Assembly (NCBI GenBank): GCA_013396635.1
Contig: WBMW01001297.1
Span: 636,502 to 700,501, forward strand
DNA length: 64,000 bases
Direction of reading: 5' to 3'
Source of the DNA: Penelope pileata
Taxonomy: Eukaryota > Chordata > Aves > Galliformes > Cracidae
Shown: positions 51,051-63,300 of the stretch, piece by piece
Layout of the letters: every line of letters begins with the position of its first letter
Position numbering within the stretch: the first letter of the stretch is position 1
Notes under the pieces: generated by a model
Seen by the model: the letters and a program-made list of their open reading frames with translations, nothing else
What the model was told of the DNA's origin: nothing
Database searches by the model: none
Made by a program: the position numbers and the translations under genes

Positions 51051-54000
51051 ACAATTGCTTTAGCGTTATGGTCCATACAAGTGTTGTATTTAACTCCTGA
51101 CAGAGTGACCTAACCATAGCTTAGTTCGTCAGTCCTACCTAAGTTTATACATTGATCTCTCTGAGCTCATAACTATCTAGGTTGTCCTAAAATCTAAACT
51201 ACTTCTCACACAATTTAATGGCTTACAGGTAAAAACAAAACAAGCAAAAAATCTGTTCTCCTGCTAATTCTTCTCTAATTCTTCACTCTTGCTTATTCAA
51301 AAGGAACTGCCTTGATGTCACTTAGTCAGCTCTGCCCTGTAGTAGCTTTACTTCCAGACTACCTTTCAGTGAGCCTGCTACACTGTGGGCATGACTAGAA
51401 ATAAGATCTTTGTCTGATGGCTACTGGCATACTTAGATATCTCCCAGTACAGAGCCTGAGTGATGCCAGAGCTGGCAGAGAGATGATTCTTCTGTGTGAC
51501 TGATCTGCTCAATAGTCAGGGATCATAAAGCATATGCACATAACAGATGCAGGTGTCGAGAGACTAGCAGAGAGAAGGAAGAATAACAGGCAAGACACAG
51601 AGCTCTACACCCTTAACTTTGGAAAAGCAGGAATCCAAGCTCAAGTCCTGTACAGACCTTTAATAATTGTGTTTCTTTAAGAGAAATAGATTTCCTTACC
51701 TAGTAACAAAATGTCCATCTGTAAAACCAGAACACCTAACCTAACATTCAGTTTGCAATTCCCCATCAAACTCAAGACACATAAATTTCACGTTCCACAG
51801 CATGGGTACACAAAAATATATTTCACAACATTCTCCCCAAATTTTGAGGGTTCTGTAATTGTGAGGGAAGTACAGTACATACTCTTGTTTACTTGTATAG
51901 TTTTTTTTCTACAAAATCAAAAATCAAACAAACAAATAGAAGGATTCATACCTCATTTATGAATACTTGTGAACATTATAAATTCTTCCTAGAAGAAAGT
52001 TAAGGATTAGAGAGATGTGTAATATAGAGGAGAGTGTGCATTCAGTCTTCATTATGCTTTCCAGATCCTATATGGACAAGAGTAATACTAAGATGCTCTT
52101 GTTAATGAGTACTTCTTATTTATTTTTTGTTGTTTTTCTTAATTTTTCAAAGTGAAAATGTTTTCATCTGTATGTAGAAAACATAACCCAAGAAAAACAA
52201 ATACTTCCCTCTCTGCTTTCTTTCACACTTCACAGCTCTTATTTTGTTCTTTTCCTGTTAAACCTCACTCTTCCATGCAGACTGAAAACTACATGTATTT
52301 TGAGTTCATGTAGATTTAAAGCCATATCACTTTTTTCTCCCGTTGTTGTGGAAGAAGAACTGCAAGTACTGGCATTAAACATTTTGGGAAATTTGTTCTT
52401 TCTATAAAAAGTGAGAGCTGCCCTGCCAGGACTCAAGCCTTCCAATCTCTATCTCGTTTTGCTACTTTTTAGGTAGTAGATATCTCCTTAGGGAAACCAG
52501 CTACATGACTGTTTCCAAAGTCCCAATTGCATCGTTGCGCCCTAAAATCATGGTGTATCCCCTTTAATCTGTTGTTGTTGTTTTAGCTTTATGTCCCCAG
52601 TGGAAACAAAATGGCGGCTTTACGCACGACCTCCAAAACTGTACCTTCAGTATCAGATTGTGACATAGGATTTGTGATTACCAAATGTTAATTTCTCGGC
52701 TTTGGCTGAGCACCGGAGGAGCACAGAGGTGGTACAGAATCTACACAGCTGCTTTGAGATCCTTGTTTCTGTTTTTCAAAATAATTTCACTTGTTCCATC
52801 CAGCTAAATTTGGGGTTTTCTCCTTTTCTTAGCTGCCCAATGCACTCTATGGTTTGTTTAAGATGTCTACACAAGTTCTACTCTTGCGTTTCCCATTCAG
52901 TCAAGCTTAAAATCAAGCAAACAAAAAATAATGCATTTCTGACACTTGCATGACACTTGGGTATCATCATTAACTTTTGTTGAACAGTTTTCATGCAAAG
53001 ATCAGCCAAGCAAACACTTACAAGTCTGTTTTTAATAGGCAGTGAATGAAAGCTCTTGAAAGTAGCATCTTCCACTTTTGTGTTTCTTTCCTCCTGCGTC
53101 TTTGACAGGGTCCACGAATGCGAGAAAATACTCGCAGAAACCCAATTTCATACCCACCATATCCACGTGCATGTGCCTGCAATGTGCCGTTGCTGAATAT
53201 CAGGTTCTGCACCCTGGCTGTGTTCAGATCAATCCATGGGGCACCGGATCAATGTCTCTCTTGCACCTTTCTGACCATGGCAGTGCTACTGGAGAGCATC
53301 TCCTTGGAATTTATGGACAATTGCCGTATTTCTGGGTACCAGTTCTACGGAATGCACGTGATGTACAAAGCTCCATGGAAGTGAAAAGGAGAAACAGATT
53401 TCTCAGTTGACAATTCACGATGACAGTGTGAATGGTTAAAAAGTGAGTTGTTTCCCAGCCTGAATTGGGGTATTTGTCTTGTGATTTTTTCTTAATTTGC
53501 CATGATTAAATTGCTGTGCGGTCGAGCTGAGACCTTACAGGACTTGTAATGGAGGTAGATAATGCTAGGCCAAAGTCATCCTGGGCTCCTTGCTGGGGGC
53601 TGAGTCTCATCAGATTTGAAGCCATGCCATTGACAAAAACCACAAACACAGGAGAAATGAATAGAAATTAAACAGGATTCAACACTGGAACCTAACACTG
53701 TCGGCATGCATTTGAATTTGTGAGTCTGTGCCCTTGAAGGAAAGAATTAAAATATTTTCCCAGAAGCTCCCACAGAAAACATGGATATATGTCATGGGAA
53801 CCAAACACTAGAAGGAGGAAATTTTCATCTTCTCCTCTAGGAAGCTAGGAATGTGTCAGAAAGATGAAGGAATACAATCATCATCATCATCGTCATCACC
53901 AACCCAAACAAATAAATAGAGCAAAGATGAGGCTTGTTTTTCTCCTACTCTTCCAACTGCTGTTTTTCCTACTGTCAGTTCTAACATCCGTTCTCTACTT

Positions 54001-54087
54001 TTTCAGTGACATTTCATTCATGCACATTTATAATTAGTACCAAACGGATATCTCCCTCTCTTTTCAGATCTCCTAGGGAGATGGTAA
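51051..54087. other. Intergenic region between a CR1 copy and the receptor gene
   Basis: No gene recognised. A short (ATC)n run lies at about 53877-53895. Short open frames at 53078-53410 (+) have no known similarity. Confidence 0.7.
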
Positions 54088-55059
54088 TTATCCAGACAAG
54101 CAAGCTGATGATGAGCAGGATTTTCTCCTTTCCATCAGCCTTCTAAGGGCACTTTTCACCTCTTTGTTCCGCAGGCTGTAGATGAGGGGATTCAGCATAG
54201 GAACAAGCAGGGTGTAAAATACTGCAGAAATTTTCTCCCGTTCCTGTGAATATCTGAAACCGGGCTGCACGTGGCTCCAACTGACGGGCCCGTAGAACAG
54301 TGTTACGGCCGTCAGATGGGAGGCGCAGGTGGAGAAAGCTTTGTACCTGCCTGCAGAGCCCATGCGCAGCACGGAGCAGAGGATGGAGAGGTAGGAGACG
54401 ATGACGATGAGGAGTGTCGACAGAGCTATGATCCCTGAGAGGGTTACAAGCAGTAGCTCGTTGGTATGGTTGTCAGAGCACGTGAGTTGTAGCAGGGGGT
54501 TTGTGTCACAGAAATAATGGTCGATGGCATTAGGGCCGCAGAATGACAGTGTCAGTAAGCCACAGGTATGCACCAAGGAGTTACAGAGTCCCCCTAAATA
54601 GGAGCCCGCCACCAGGCAAACACAGATTTTCCTGGACATGAGAGTGGGGTAAAGCAGCGGTCTGCAAATAGCTATGTAGCGGTCGTAAGCCATGGCAGCC
54701 AGCAGAAATCCCTCTGTGGTCACAAACACCACAAAGGAGAAATGCTGGGCAACACAGCCCGAGTAAGAGATGGTCCTGTTCTCCTCCCAGAAGTTTAGCA
54801 GCATCCTTGGAATAAAAACTGAAGAATAACAGAGATCCACGACGGACAAGTTAAGGAGGAAGAAATACATGGGTGTTTGCAGCTGGAAGTCAATTGTGAT
54901 CAAGGCGATCATGCCCAGGTTGCCCGCAAGGGTGACGCCATAGATGAAGAGAATCATCACCAAGAGGAGGGGCTGCAGCTCCGGGCGATCCGTCAGTCCC
55001 AAGAGGATGAAGGAGGTCACCGTGGTGCGGTTGCTCACCGCCATCCTCACCTCTGTCAC
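54088..55059 (-). CDS. Olfactory receptor, class II (gamma), intact single-exon gene
   Basis: Intronless odorant GPCR of 323 codons from the first ATG. The sixth residue is also Met (55044) and gives a more usual start, MAVSNRTTVTSFILLGLTDR, with an N-glycosylation site NRT. Seven helices are present with the family signatures in order: GNLGMI in TM1, TPMYFFLLNLSVVDLCYSS in TM2, MAYDRYIAICRPLLY at the end of TM3, SY in TM5, KAFSTCASHLTAV before TM6, and PMLNPLIYSLRNKEV in TM7. Extracellular-loop cysteines are present. CRP replaces the usual CHP after DRY. The C-terminal tail is slightly long. It looks like the OR5/OR8/OR9-type group, but I cannot assign a subfamily. The ligand is unknown. A related broken copy lies about 4.3 kb away in the same orientation. 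Confidence 0.95.
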   Translation of the reverse strand: MTEVRMAVSNRTTVTSFILLGLTDRPELQPLLLVMILFIYGVTLAGNLGMIALITIDFQLQTPMYFFLLNLSVVDLCYSSVFIPRMLLNFWEENRTISYSGCVAQHFSFVVFVTTEGFLLAAMAYDRYIAICRPLLYPTLMSRKICVCLVAGSYLGGLCNSLVHTCGLLTLSFCGPNAIDHYFCDTNPLLQLTCSDNHTNELLLVTLSGIIALSTLLIVIVSYLSILCSVLRMGSAGRYKAFSTCASHLTAVTLFYGPVSWSHVQPGFRYSQEREKISAVFYTLLVPMLNPLIYSLRNKEVKSALRRLMERRKSCSSSACLSG

Positions 55060-57973
55060 CGCTCACCTGCTGAGCTGTGTCTGTGATGGCCACACAGGTC
55101 AGAGGAGGGAAGGTTGTTCATGAGCAGCCCTACCGTCAAGCAGGACAAGGGCTGGGAGTAGACACCTGGATCTTGCTTCCCTTCTGTGCAGCTCTTAGCT
55201 CCGTAGAACGTCCTCAGAACCGTTGGTTATATTTTCAGGGGTCAGACCATCCTCACGGAGGGACCCTCTGCGCCCACTGTGCATGGGCTGATAGTGGCGT
55301 GGTGCCCAGAGAGCTTTTTGTGGGGAACAGCAGGGCACATCTGCAACAACACAGCTACTGAGCAACATTTCTAGGTGATGGGAAGTTTGACAAGCAGGTA
55401 TCACTGGTGGCTAAACGCTAAATGAATTCTGCAACTGCCTTCATCTTTTCAGCTCAGCATTTCATGGTATCTATTCACCAGGAAAGAATTAAACTCAGCA
55501 GTTTACTTTTTTCCAGAGGAGAGGCATCTCACCTGAACTCTTAGCTCTGATTTTGGTCTATGAAAGTGCCCATTCCTCCTCAGTCACAAGCAGAGGGAGC
55601 TGGGTGACTCGTCACTTTTTTAAAATATCAGCCTTGAAAGTGGGAGAGCTACAGGTTTGGGTCTGTTTTATGGCTAAACGAATGCTCCAAACCTGCTTTG
55701 TAGAGGAGAGCACGTGAAGGGGTGGGAGGTGAGAACTGGTCCCCCTTCTCATGGCTGATTCTCTGTCTTCTCCAGAAGCTAAGCACACAAAATATATGGA
55801 TAACTTAATTTTTAGATAGCTGGGTCTCTTGTTAGATCAGAGGAGACTTTCTCAGGCAATCATACAATTCCCATTTACATGTCTAAATGTAATCTGGACT
55901 TCTAAGTCAGGTCGGTGCTCCTGTGGTCGGTACCTGATTAACCAGAGATGGAGGCACAGTACCCGCACAGTACCCTGGTTGATAANTTTCAGCCCCTGTT
56001 GTGAAGTCAGTGGGCAGCCTGCAAGCCTACCCGTAGGGTGAATGACCCTCTGGGCAGTCCTGTCTTTTTCTGTTCACCAGAAAAGCAGCTGAGATGCTCA
56101 ACTCGGAATGTGATTAATGGAGAAATCTCAAGCTCAGTGAAATCTGTGCCACAGAGGCTGTTCCCATGGTTGTGTCCAGCATTTGGTCTCACAGTGGAGG
56201 CTAACCCGACCGTCCTGCAGGTGTTACAACTCACAACCCAGACAAAGCAAACAAAAAACACTTTTGTTGATCTCTCGGGGTGTGAAATACAGAGACAAAT
56301 ATTGCTTTATTGCTTTTGCCAGTCTTGTGCATTCATACCTTGATTTTTCTCTGGGAGTCTATTGGCATGTGCTTGTCAAGCACTGCGAGCAGGGGACCTG
56401 CCACTGCCTATACAACAGGTCTGTGCTAAAAGTACCAAGGACATACCTGGATATTACGGCTCAGCCTCACTTCTTTCTCCAGTCCTGTACTTCCAAACAC
56501 CCCATCTCTGCAGAAGTCTGGATCTCACTTCGAAGGATGCCATCACAGCCCGTGTTTGTCCGTGCAGAGGTACCTTCACGTCTGGCTTCCATCTGAGTGT
56601 TCCAGGGTCTTTTGTGAGCTTGTCTAAGTGATGCCTGCAGTGTGTAATTCCTCTTTATAGAAGCCATGCAGCCCTGTGTGTGGCGAGCTCACTGCATTGC
56701 CGTGATATTGAGAGGTGCCGAAAGAGATTGGGGAAGGGAGAAAATAACCCTCTTCCCTCCACAGGCGAGAAGAAAGACTGTTCCCCGCCTGCATGCGGCA
56801 CAGATAAGCCACTCATCCCTCAAACCTGAGAGACCATGTCAGGACCTGCTGCTGCAAGCGTTTGCTACTTTGGCTCTTAGGAACTGAACAAACAACAGAG
56901 ACTTCAGCTAATATTTTTCAGATCAAACACAAAGGACACAATTAAAGAGTCCTCGTGGGAGTCTTTAAGTAGGCAGACAGAGGTGTGGTCTCCCACAGCA
57001 GCTCACAGTCCTCCATAGTCCCATCTGGGGCAAATCCTGGTTGCTTTACTAAGACAAAGGATGAGGGAAAGAAGCCTTAGGGATGTTCCATGTCCTACTC
57101 TCATCCCATCCTTCATGCGGTTGTGTATCTCGTAGAGCAGTGCAGACACAGCCCTGCTCCTTCTGGCTGAGATGTCCATTGCGTGGGCACAGAGTTCACT
57201 GGTGCCAAGAACCCATGGTAGAGCCCTGAAGTGCAGGGGCTCATTGCTCTGGTTACTTGTTTTTCAGACAAAAGTTGTCTTGTGTTTGGGTGGCTAAAGA
57301 GAATGCATGACTTCCCAATTCCTAGTCACACAACTCAGATTAATTAATCAAATAATCCTGAATTAAGATCTTCAGCTGATGGAGCATCCGTTGGAATTGA
57401 AGTGGGATGTTGTTCTGGGTTGATCAGAGATGGCATTGAAACAAAGACAAACACTGTGACATTTTAGAAGTGCCTGTGTTCCTGGCTGACTACAGAACAG
57501 AAGAGTTGTTCTCTCTTGGAAAAAACCAAATAGGAGACTTAGAATATTTTAATAATGGTTCTTCAGCTAGTTGAGAATCACCTTCCTGCTCCCACTTAAA
57601 AAGTGCGTGTGTACACCTGAATTAGGAGCCTACCGATGACCACAGGAAAAAACCAAAGATTTTGTAATGCAAAGCACCCCAATTATCAGATAGGATTTCT
57701 CAGAATGTCAGTGAAAAAGTTGAACAATTTGTGTTGTTTTGAGATGATATCTCTGTCATTCAGGTAAGATTGGAATGCCTCTTTAGACAGAGAGAGCCAG
57801 AGGCACAGGAAGGAAGATGAAAACAGATTTCTGACGAGTTCTGCAGATGTAGAGCAGATATTTGTATCAAGAAAATTCACAAAGCCCACAAAACATTCAT
57901 ACTTGGAAAAAAGAAAAAAAGATAAAGAATTGTATGAAAGACCAAGAAAAAGAATTTGTAAAGCATTTCTTGT

Positions 57974-58042
57974 AGAATAATAGATCATGGAATGGCTTGG
58001 GTTGGAAAGGACTTTAAAGACCATCGAGTTCCAATCTCAAGC
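57974..58042 (-). mobile_element. CR1 LINE 3'-end fragment
   Basis: ATCATGGAATGGCTTGGGTT and GGAAAGGACTTTAAAGACCA are the reverse complement of the last bases of a CR1 element. Only about 70 bp remain. Confidence 0.8.
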
Positions 58043-58451
58043 AATGATCTTTCTATTTTCTCTTAGCCTCTTCTCAGTGATCTTCAGAAGCACTCTCAGT
58101 TCTGCTTGCTTGTGCTTGCAGTTGCTGGGTGCAGCATTTGAGGAGGAGGAAGGAATGCTTCTAAGAAACCTCAATCGTGGCAGTGCCTTTTAATTTGTAG
58201 GGTTCCAGTGGGGGAAGGGAATGGGAGCTCTCGCTGTCAGGTGTCTGCGAGACCTCCAGGCTATGTGCAGGAAAGCCAGATTTGTTCTGAACCTTGGGAG
58301 TACAGCGAGGAGCAGAGCTCGACACGGAGTTGCTGTGTTGGAAGGCTCTGCAGGAAAGGAGCACATACATTTCCAACACAGTTCACAGCTCTCATCGGGA
58401 GGCGCCATCTGACTTCCAGCAACCCTGGCTCTAGTCCAGCTTCTGTGCACT

Positions 58452-58497
58452 GAGCTGGTAAAGATTCAGTCTGTGAGCTGGCAAAGATTCAGTCTTT
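58452..58497. repeat. 23-bp tandem duplication
   Basis: GAGCTGGTAAAGATTCAGTC followed at 58475 by GAGCTGGCAAAGATTCAGTC. Two copies with few mismatches. Confidence 0.9.
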
Positions 58498-59361
58498 GAG
58501 ACTTCCACCAGTCAAAGCTTGTTTATTTTCCTCACTGAAGCTCTGATGGGCATTTGACAAAAAAATCAGGACAATGGTCCTCAAAGCACGCACACTGTAC
58601 CCTCCCTTGTTTAAGGCACTTTCTGGAGGATTTCCACTGGTGTTATTGCCAATATAACATGCTTACAAGGCAAGCAAGATGGAGTTTCCTCTCTCTCTTT
58701 TTTCTTCCTAGAAAACTTCAGACACCTTTCAGTTTGCCTGTCTGCTATATTTTCAAAACGTTCCCAAATCTTTCGAATGTCACAGTAGAACTGCCAATAT
58801 TAACGCTTGCTTGGCGTTAGTCCTAGGGGCAGCAGCTGATGATAACAGCAGCAACCACGAGGAATAGTTACAGCCTTGAGGTGAGTTTTAGGTACCTGAA
58901 GTTGGGCAGATGAAAGTTCAAAATGTTGACCTTGGCTGGTCAGATTGGATCTTTCCATAGTCCACAGAGAGCAGGCAGCTTCAGAGACAAGGGCACCTCA
59001 ACTGTCTTAGACACCTTGCTTGGGAAGGACGACACAAATTGCAGCGTGCCTGTGACTCTCAATTGGTTAGGGAAATGGAGTCCATTTGAGATAGGTATTC
59101 AAACATAAATGTCTAATTTAGGAGGGTTAATTCCACATTGTTGTCCAAAGACTTCAAAAAGCAGGCAGGTGATTTACGACCTGTGATGAAGAGCCTTAGG
59201 CTTTAGGAAGGACTTATTTTTGTCTTTCCCTATTACACATCCTTCAAACAGCAGTCTGCATGCCTTTTATCTGTTCATGTTGGAGTCAGGAATTCCTAAA
59301 CTGTACCCAGGACGGTGGGGCTTTTGCATGGAGTCACCCTAGAGGCCACTGTGGAAGGCTT

Positions 59362-60305
59362 TCAGCACGTAAAGACCTTCCTCTTCAGCAGCTTCCTTGC
59401 AGCACGTTTCACATCGTTGTTTCTCAAGCTGTAGATCAAGGGGTCGAGCAGAGGAATGACCACGGTGTAGAACACAGACACAGTTTTCTCAGTGCCCAAC
59501 AAGTGGCTGGAGCTGGGGCGAAAGTACATCAGCAGGATTGTGCCATGAAAAGTGAAAACAGCTGTAAGGTGGGAGGCACAGGTGGAGAAAGTTTTTTGCC
59601 TGCCCTTGGCAGAGGGGATCCTCAGCACTGTGACAAGGATGAAAAAATAAGAAATGACAGTGATTGTAAAAGTGGTTGCCTCCAATAAGGAGCCAGATAC
59701 AGAAACAAGGATCTTGTTGAGATGGGTGTCACTGCAGGAGAGCTTTAGGAGAGGGAGGAGATCACAGAAAAAGTGGTCGATGACATTGGACCTGCAAAAG
59801 GACAATCTTAGCAAGGCAAGGGTGTGTATGACAGAGTTCACAGCTCCCCCCAGGTAGGATCCAGCTATTAGCAGTACCTGGAGCTTTTTGGTCACAGTGA
59901 CAGTGTAGAGCAGTGGGTGACAAATGGCCACGTAGCGGTCGTATGCCATCGCCGCCAGGAGAGACATCTCCGTGGTGGCAAAGAGTGCAAAGAAGCCGTA
60001 CTGTGTAAGGCATCCACTGTACGTCACTCCCTCTGACGGCATTAAAAAGTTGAGCAGCATCCTGGGAGTCACGGTGGAAGAATAGCAGACATCTAAGAAG
60101 GACAAGTTGCTGAGGAAGAAGTACATGGGGGTGTGCAGTTGTGGGTCAAACCTAATGATCAATATCATTCCTAGATTGCCCAGCAAGGTCACCCCATAAA
60201 TGCAAGAAAAGACAACAGTGGAAGCCGCAGGTCTTGTCTACCAGTTAATCCTGTGAGAATGAAGCTGGTTACAGAGGTGTGGTTGTCTTGGACCACCATT
60301 TTCAT
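59362..60305 (-). pseudogene. Olfactory receptor, class II, disrupted by a frameshift in TM1
   Basis: From the ATG at 60303-60305 the frame reads MKMVVQDNHTSVTSFILTGL, then TGRQDLRLPLL, a normal receptor N-terminus, but hits TGA at 60189-60191. The rest lies in another frame: GVTLLGNLGMILI (TM1), TPMYFFLSNLSFLDVCYSS, MAYDRYVAICHPLLY, KTFSTCASHLTAV, then DPLIYSLRNNDVKRA and a stop at 59362. Compared with the intact neighbour the distance between the two parts is 4 nt short, so a 4-base deletion at about 60193-60225 is the simplest cause. All downstream motifs are intact and there is no other stop, so the lesion is recent, or it is a sequencing error. The downstream frame has no ATG upstream of TM1 and cannot make a full receptor. 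Confidence 0.85.
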
Positions 60306-63300
60306 TTAGCTGTTGCCTGCTGGAGAATAGAGAAGGAAAGCCACAGATCAGTGCCTGGGTTGGATTGTCAGTGTCCCTCAGCACAGTCCCTGTGCTGCTC
60401 ATCCACTGTGGTTCTGGCTTTCAGACTTGAAGTGATAACCATTGATTTCACTTCTTTCTCCCTTCTACTGGTCTCCTCTCTTCTCTTTGCTTTTCCATAG
60501 CTATCTTTCTCTGATGGAAGGTGGAGAAACCTCCGATATTCAAGGAGACTTAGAGAGCAGATCCATCAAAATCCATGGGTGTGTATTTTGTAGGAGCTCA
60601 TGAAAACATCTAGCCTATCTCCCCGGTCCATGGCACAGTCCATGTATGCCAGTGGTATTCCTGGGTCTGAACTTTGTCAGTGGTCCTCAGTGCTCCTGAG
60701 CAATGGAGATTTCACAGCTTCTTCACGTCTTTTCCCCTAATGAGCTTTGGAGTTAGGATTGCAAACCATGGGTCTCATTAGCATCCACCCAGCAGCAAAT
60801 GGTAGGACAAGAAGATTGAAACATGCAGTTGGACGTGAACCATTTTCAGTAGCAATGTAGAAGTATCAAAAAAGGAATGAAAATGATGAGGCGCTTCTTA
60901 GCTCCGAGTAGAGAACCTGGTCCTCGTGAGGAGGAGCCAAAAGAATGCATTAATCAAGAAGTAAGGCTGTGTGCTAGCAAGACAGCTTTACATCGACTAC
61001 ATCTCTTTCATGCTTGCTCAGTATTTTTGAGAAATCACATCTAACTCAAAATAGCTTTTAAAGAATCTAAGAATTAACCTCAGAACGTCTTAAAAATTGT
61101 CCTTATAATCTAGAGAGTCATATATATATATTTTTATTTCCAAAAGAAGTGAAGAAGAAACCTCACTCGTTGTCTCTGCTTTGCGCCTTAAGCAGTCATT
61201 CTGCAATTGGTGATGGAGTTGTGAGAGGCTCCAGTTTGGGGAGGTGTTTCCATGTGGGTGAGATGCCTCAACACCTCCCTTCTGAGTGCTTCTGTCTCAA
61301 AGGAAAGCTTCCAGTCTCAGCTCTTCTCTGGCTCAGGATACGGTGGTCAGTTCTGTTGTAAGACGGTCGCCTGGGATCCGTGACATGACACAACCTTGGG
61401 GCCGATCGCTTCTCATGGATACCACAGCAGCAGAGCACAGGAGACCGAGGCAAGGGGAGAGTGTCCAGACGGATCAGCTGAGACCATGAAATGTTGGGAG
61501 AAAAGATCCCCCCGTTATGCAGCTGAAAGGTGAAGATGTTCTTCCATCAATTCGGCTAGATTGATGGCTGGGAACAATAATCTCACCGAAGTATTTATAG
61601 CTCCATGTAGGCCTCTGTGACTGGCATTATGAAGAAGAACAAGTAGCTGTTGCACGTTGTGTTTGCATATCTGAGAAGGACCAGCGTTTTCTATGGAAGG
61701 AAGCATGCTGTGATCTACCATTGGGTTGCGTGTGCCAAGTGATGTGTTTTCATCATTTAGGTATTGAACAATTCGGTCCCGAGAACCCTTCCCTTCCTTC
61801 CTTTAATTCCTTACGTGGTTAAGATATCTGCCGTGTTACCAGTCCTCCGTGGTGGAAAAGAGAGTAAAGACCATGCAAGGTTTTATAGTTTCCTGAGGCA
61901 CAGCACTCTGTTCCTCTCATTAAAGGCTCAAGAAGGAGAAGGTTAACCTTCCAGATGTTTTCCTTAAGGGAAAGGATCCTGTAAAATAAACAGATGAATG
62001 CACTGAAAATAATCACAGCAAAGAATTGAGCTTTCTTTTACCTGTTTTGTTTCATCCCAGGACAGGTTCTATATCTGAGATAGAGAAAACAATTTTAATT
62101 GAAAAACTGCACGTCGAAGAAGCATTTGGTGTGATTTTTCTTTGGAGATGCTCAGCGTGAGTAGGAGGAAGATTTTCAGAGACAGAGACAGGGAGGGGAA
62201 ATGGCTGATAGAACTGAAGTTGGACGCTTCTTTTCATTTCACCGAGACTTACAACACCTCCTGCTTCTCTGCAGTCGTGTTCAGGCCAAGGAATATCAGG
62301 ACAGAACAGATGATCTGATTCCACAGTCATAAGCAGTTTATACTTACTGCTATAAAATATTTCTGCTGGAAGAAGGGAACCAGTTCCATTGTGCATTCAG
62401 AAAATCCTACTCTGTGCCATGAAAAAAGTGATGAGGTGGAAATGATTTCAGACCCACATTTATATTTTTCCATTCAGATCCATGGAGCAAATGCCCAGTG
62501 GAAATTAATATTTCTACTTAAAAACATGCTTTAATTGCAGAGTAATTGCTCTCAGCTGAATTGTCCCATGAGAAAAGCAAATGATGTTTACAACTGCTTC
62601 CATCATTATCAAGTGACCTAAGAGTCTCTTCCCACAGGCTGGAGCTACTCAGTGCAGTCAAAGCCACTTGGAGACAGATACAACTCAATTATGAGCAACA
62701 GCCACGAGTATCCAGTGAACACACTGAGATCCTACGCGTCCTGGTTGTTTCAAAATCACACCAAATCACACCAAAGGGCGTGGTGGAAACATTAGTGGAG
62801 AGGTGGGCTCGTGCTCTTCTGGGTGTTGAAGGAGACAGGGAAGCTGAAGCTTTGAAATGAACAGAATGCCTCATGTTGAGTCTGAAGGGAAGCACGGTGT
62901 GATGCTGAGCAATATTCATTGCATGATTTCCTCCTTCTGGACAGAAATCCCTGGCTCATATATGGATACGTGGCTCCAAGCAGCCTTTTTTCCTCTTTTC
63001 CAAAGGAGGAGGCTGATGCTATTATTTCTTGCTTCTCCTAAAGGAAAAGTTTGCAATGCCTCTGGAGCCCCATGTGTTAGAGTCAGCCCAAACGGGACTG
63101 CTCGCAGAAGTGTTAGCATGGTGCTGGAGATGGTTTTTCCCTGTCTGCTTTTATTCCTGCCAGTTAAATGAGTGGATTTGCTAAATGTTGTCCTCCGAGG
63201 CATCTTTCACCATCCCTCTAAAATGGTATCTTTGGAAGTACGCATAACAGTCTGTAAAAGCTGTTGTTGCAAGAGCTGTTTGTCCTGGGGATGTGGTTTC

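Larger units (their letters stand above)
55060..59361. other. Intergenic region between the two receptor loci
   Basis: No gene recognised. An ambiguous base lies at 55986 next to a short duplication of CACAGTACCC. It also holds a short CR1 piece at 57974-58042 and a 23-bp-period duplication at 58452-58497. Receptor 5' non-coding exons may lie here but cannot be seen. Confidence 0.7.

Noticed and set aside
54877..55093. Open frames on both strands over the 5' end of the intact receptor gene
   Set aside because: Out-of-frame shadows of the receptor coding sequence.
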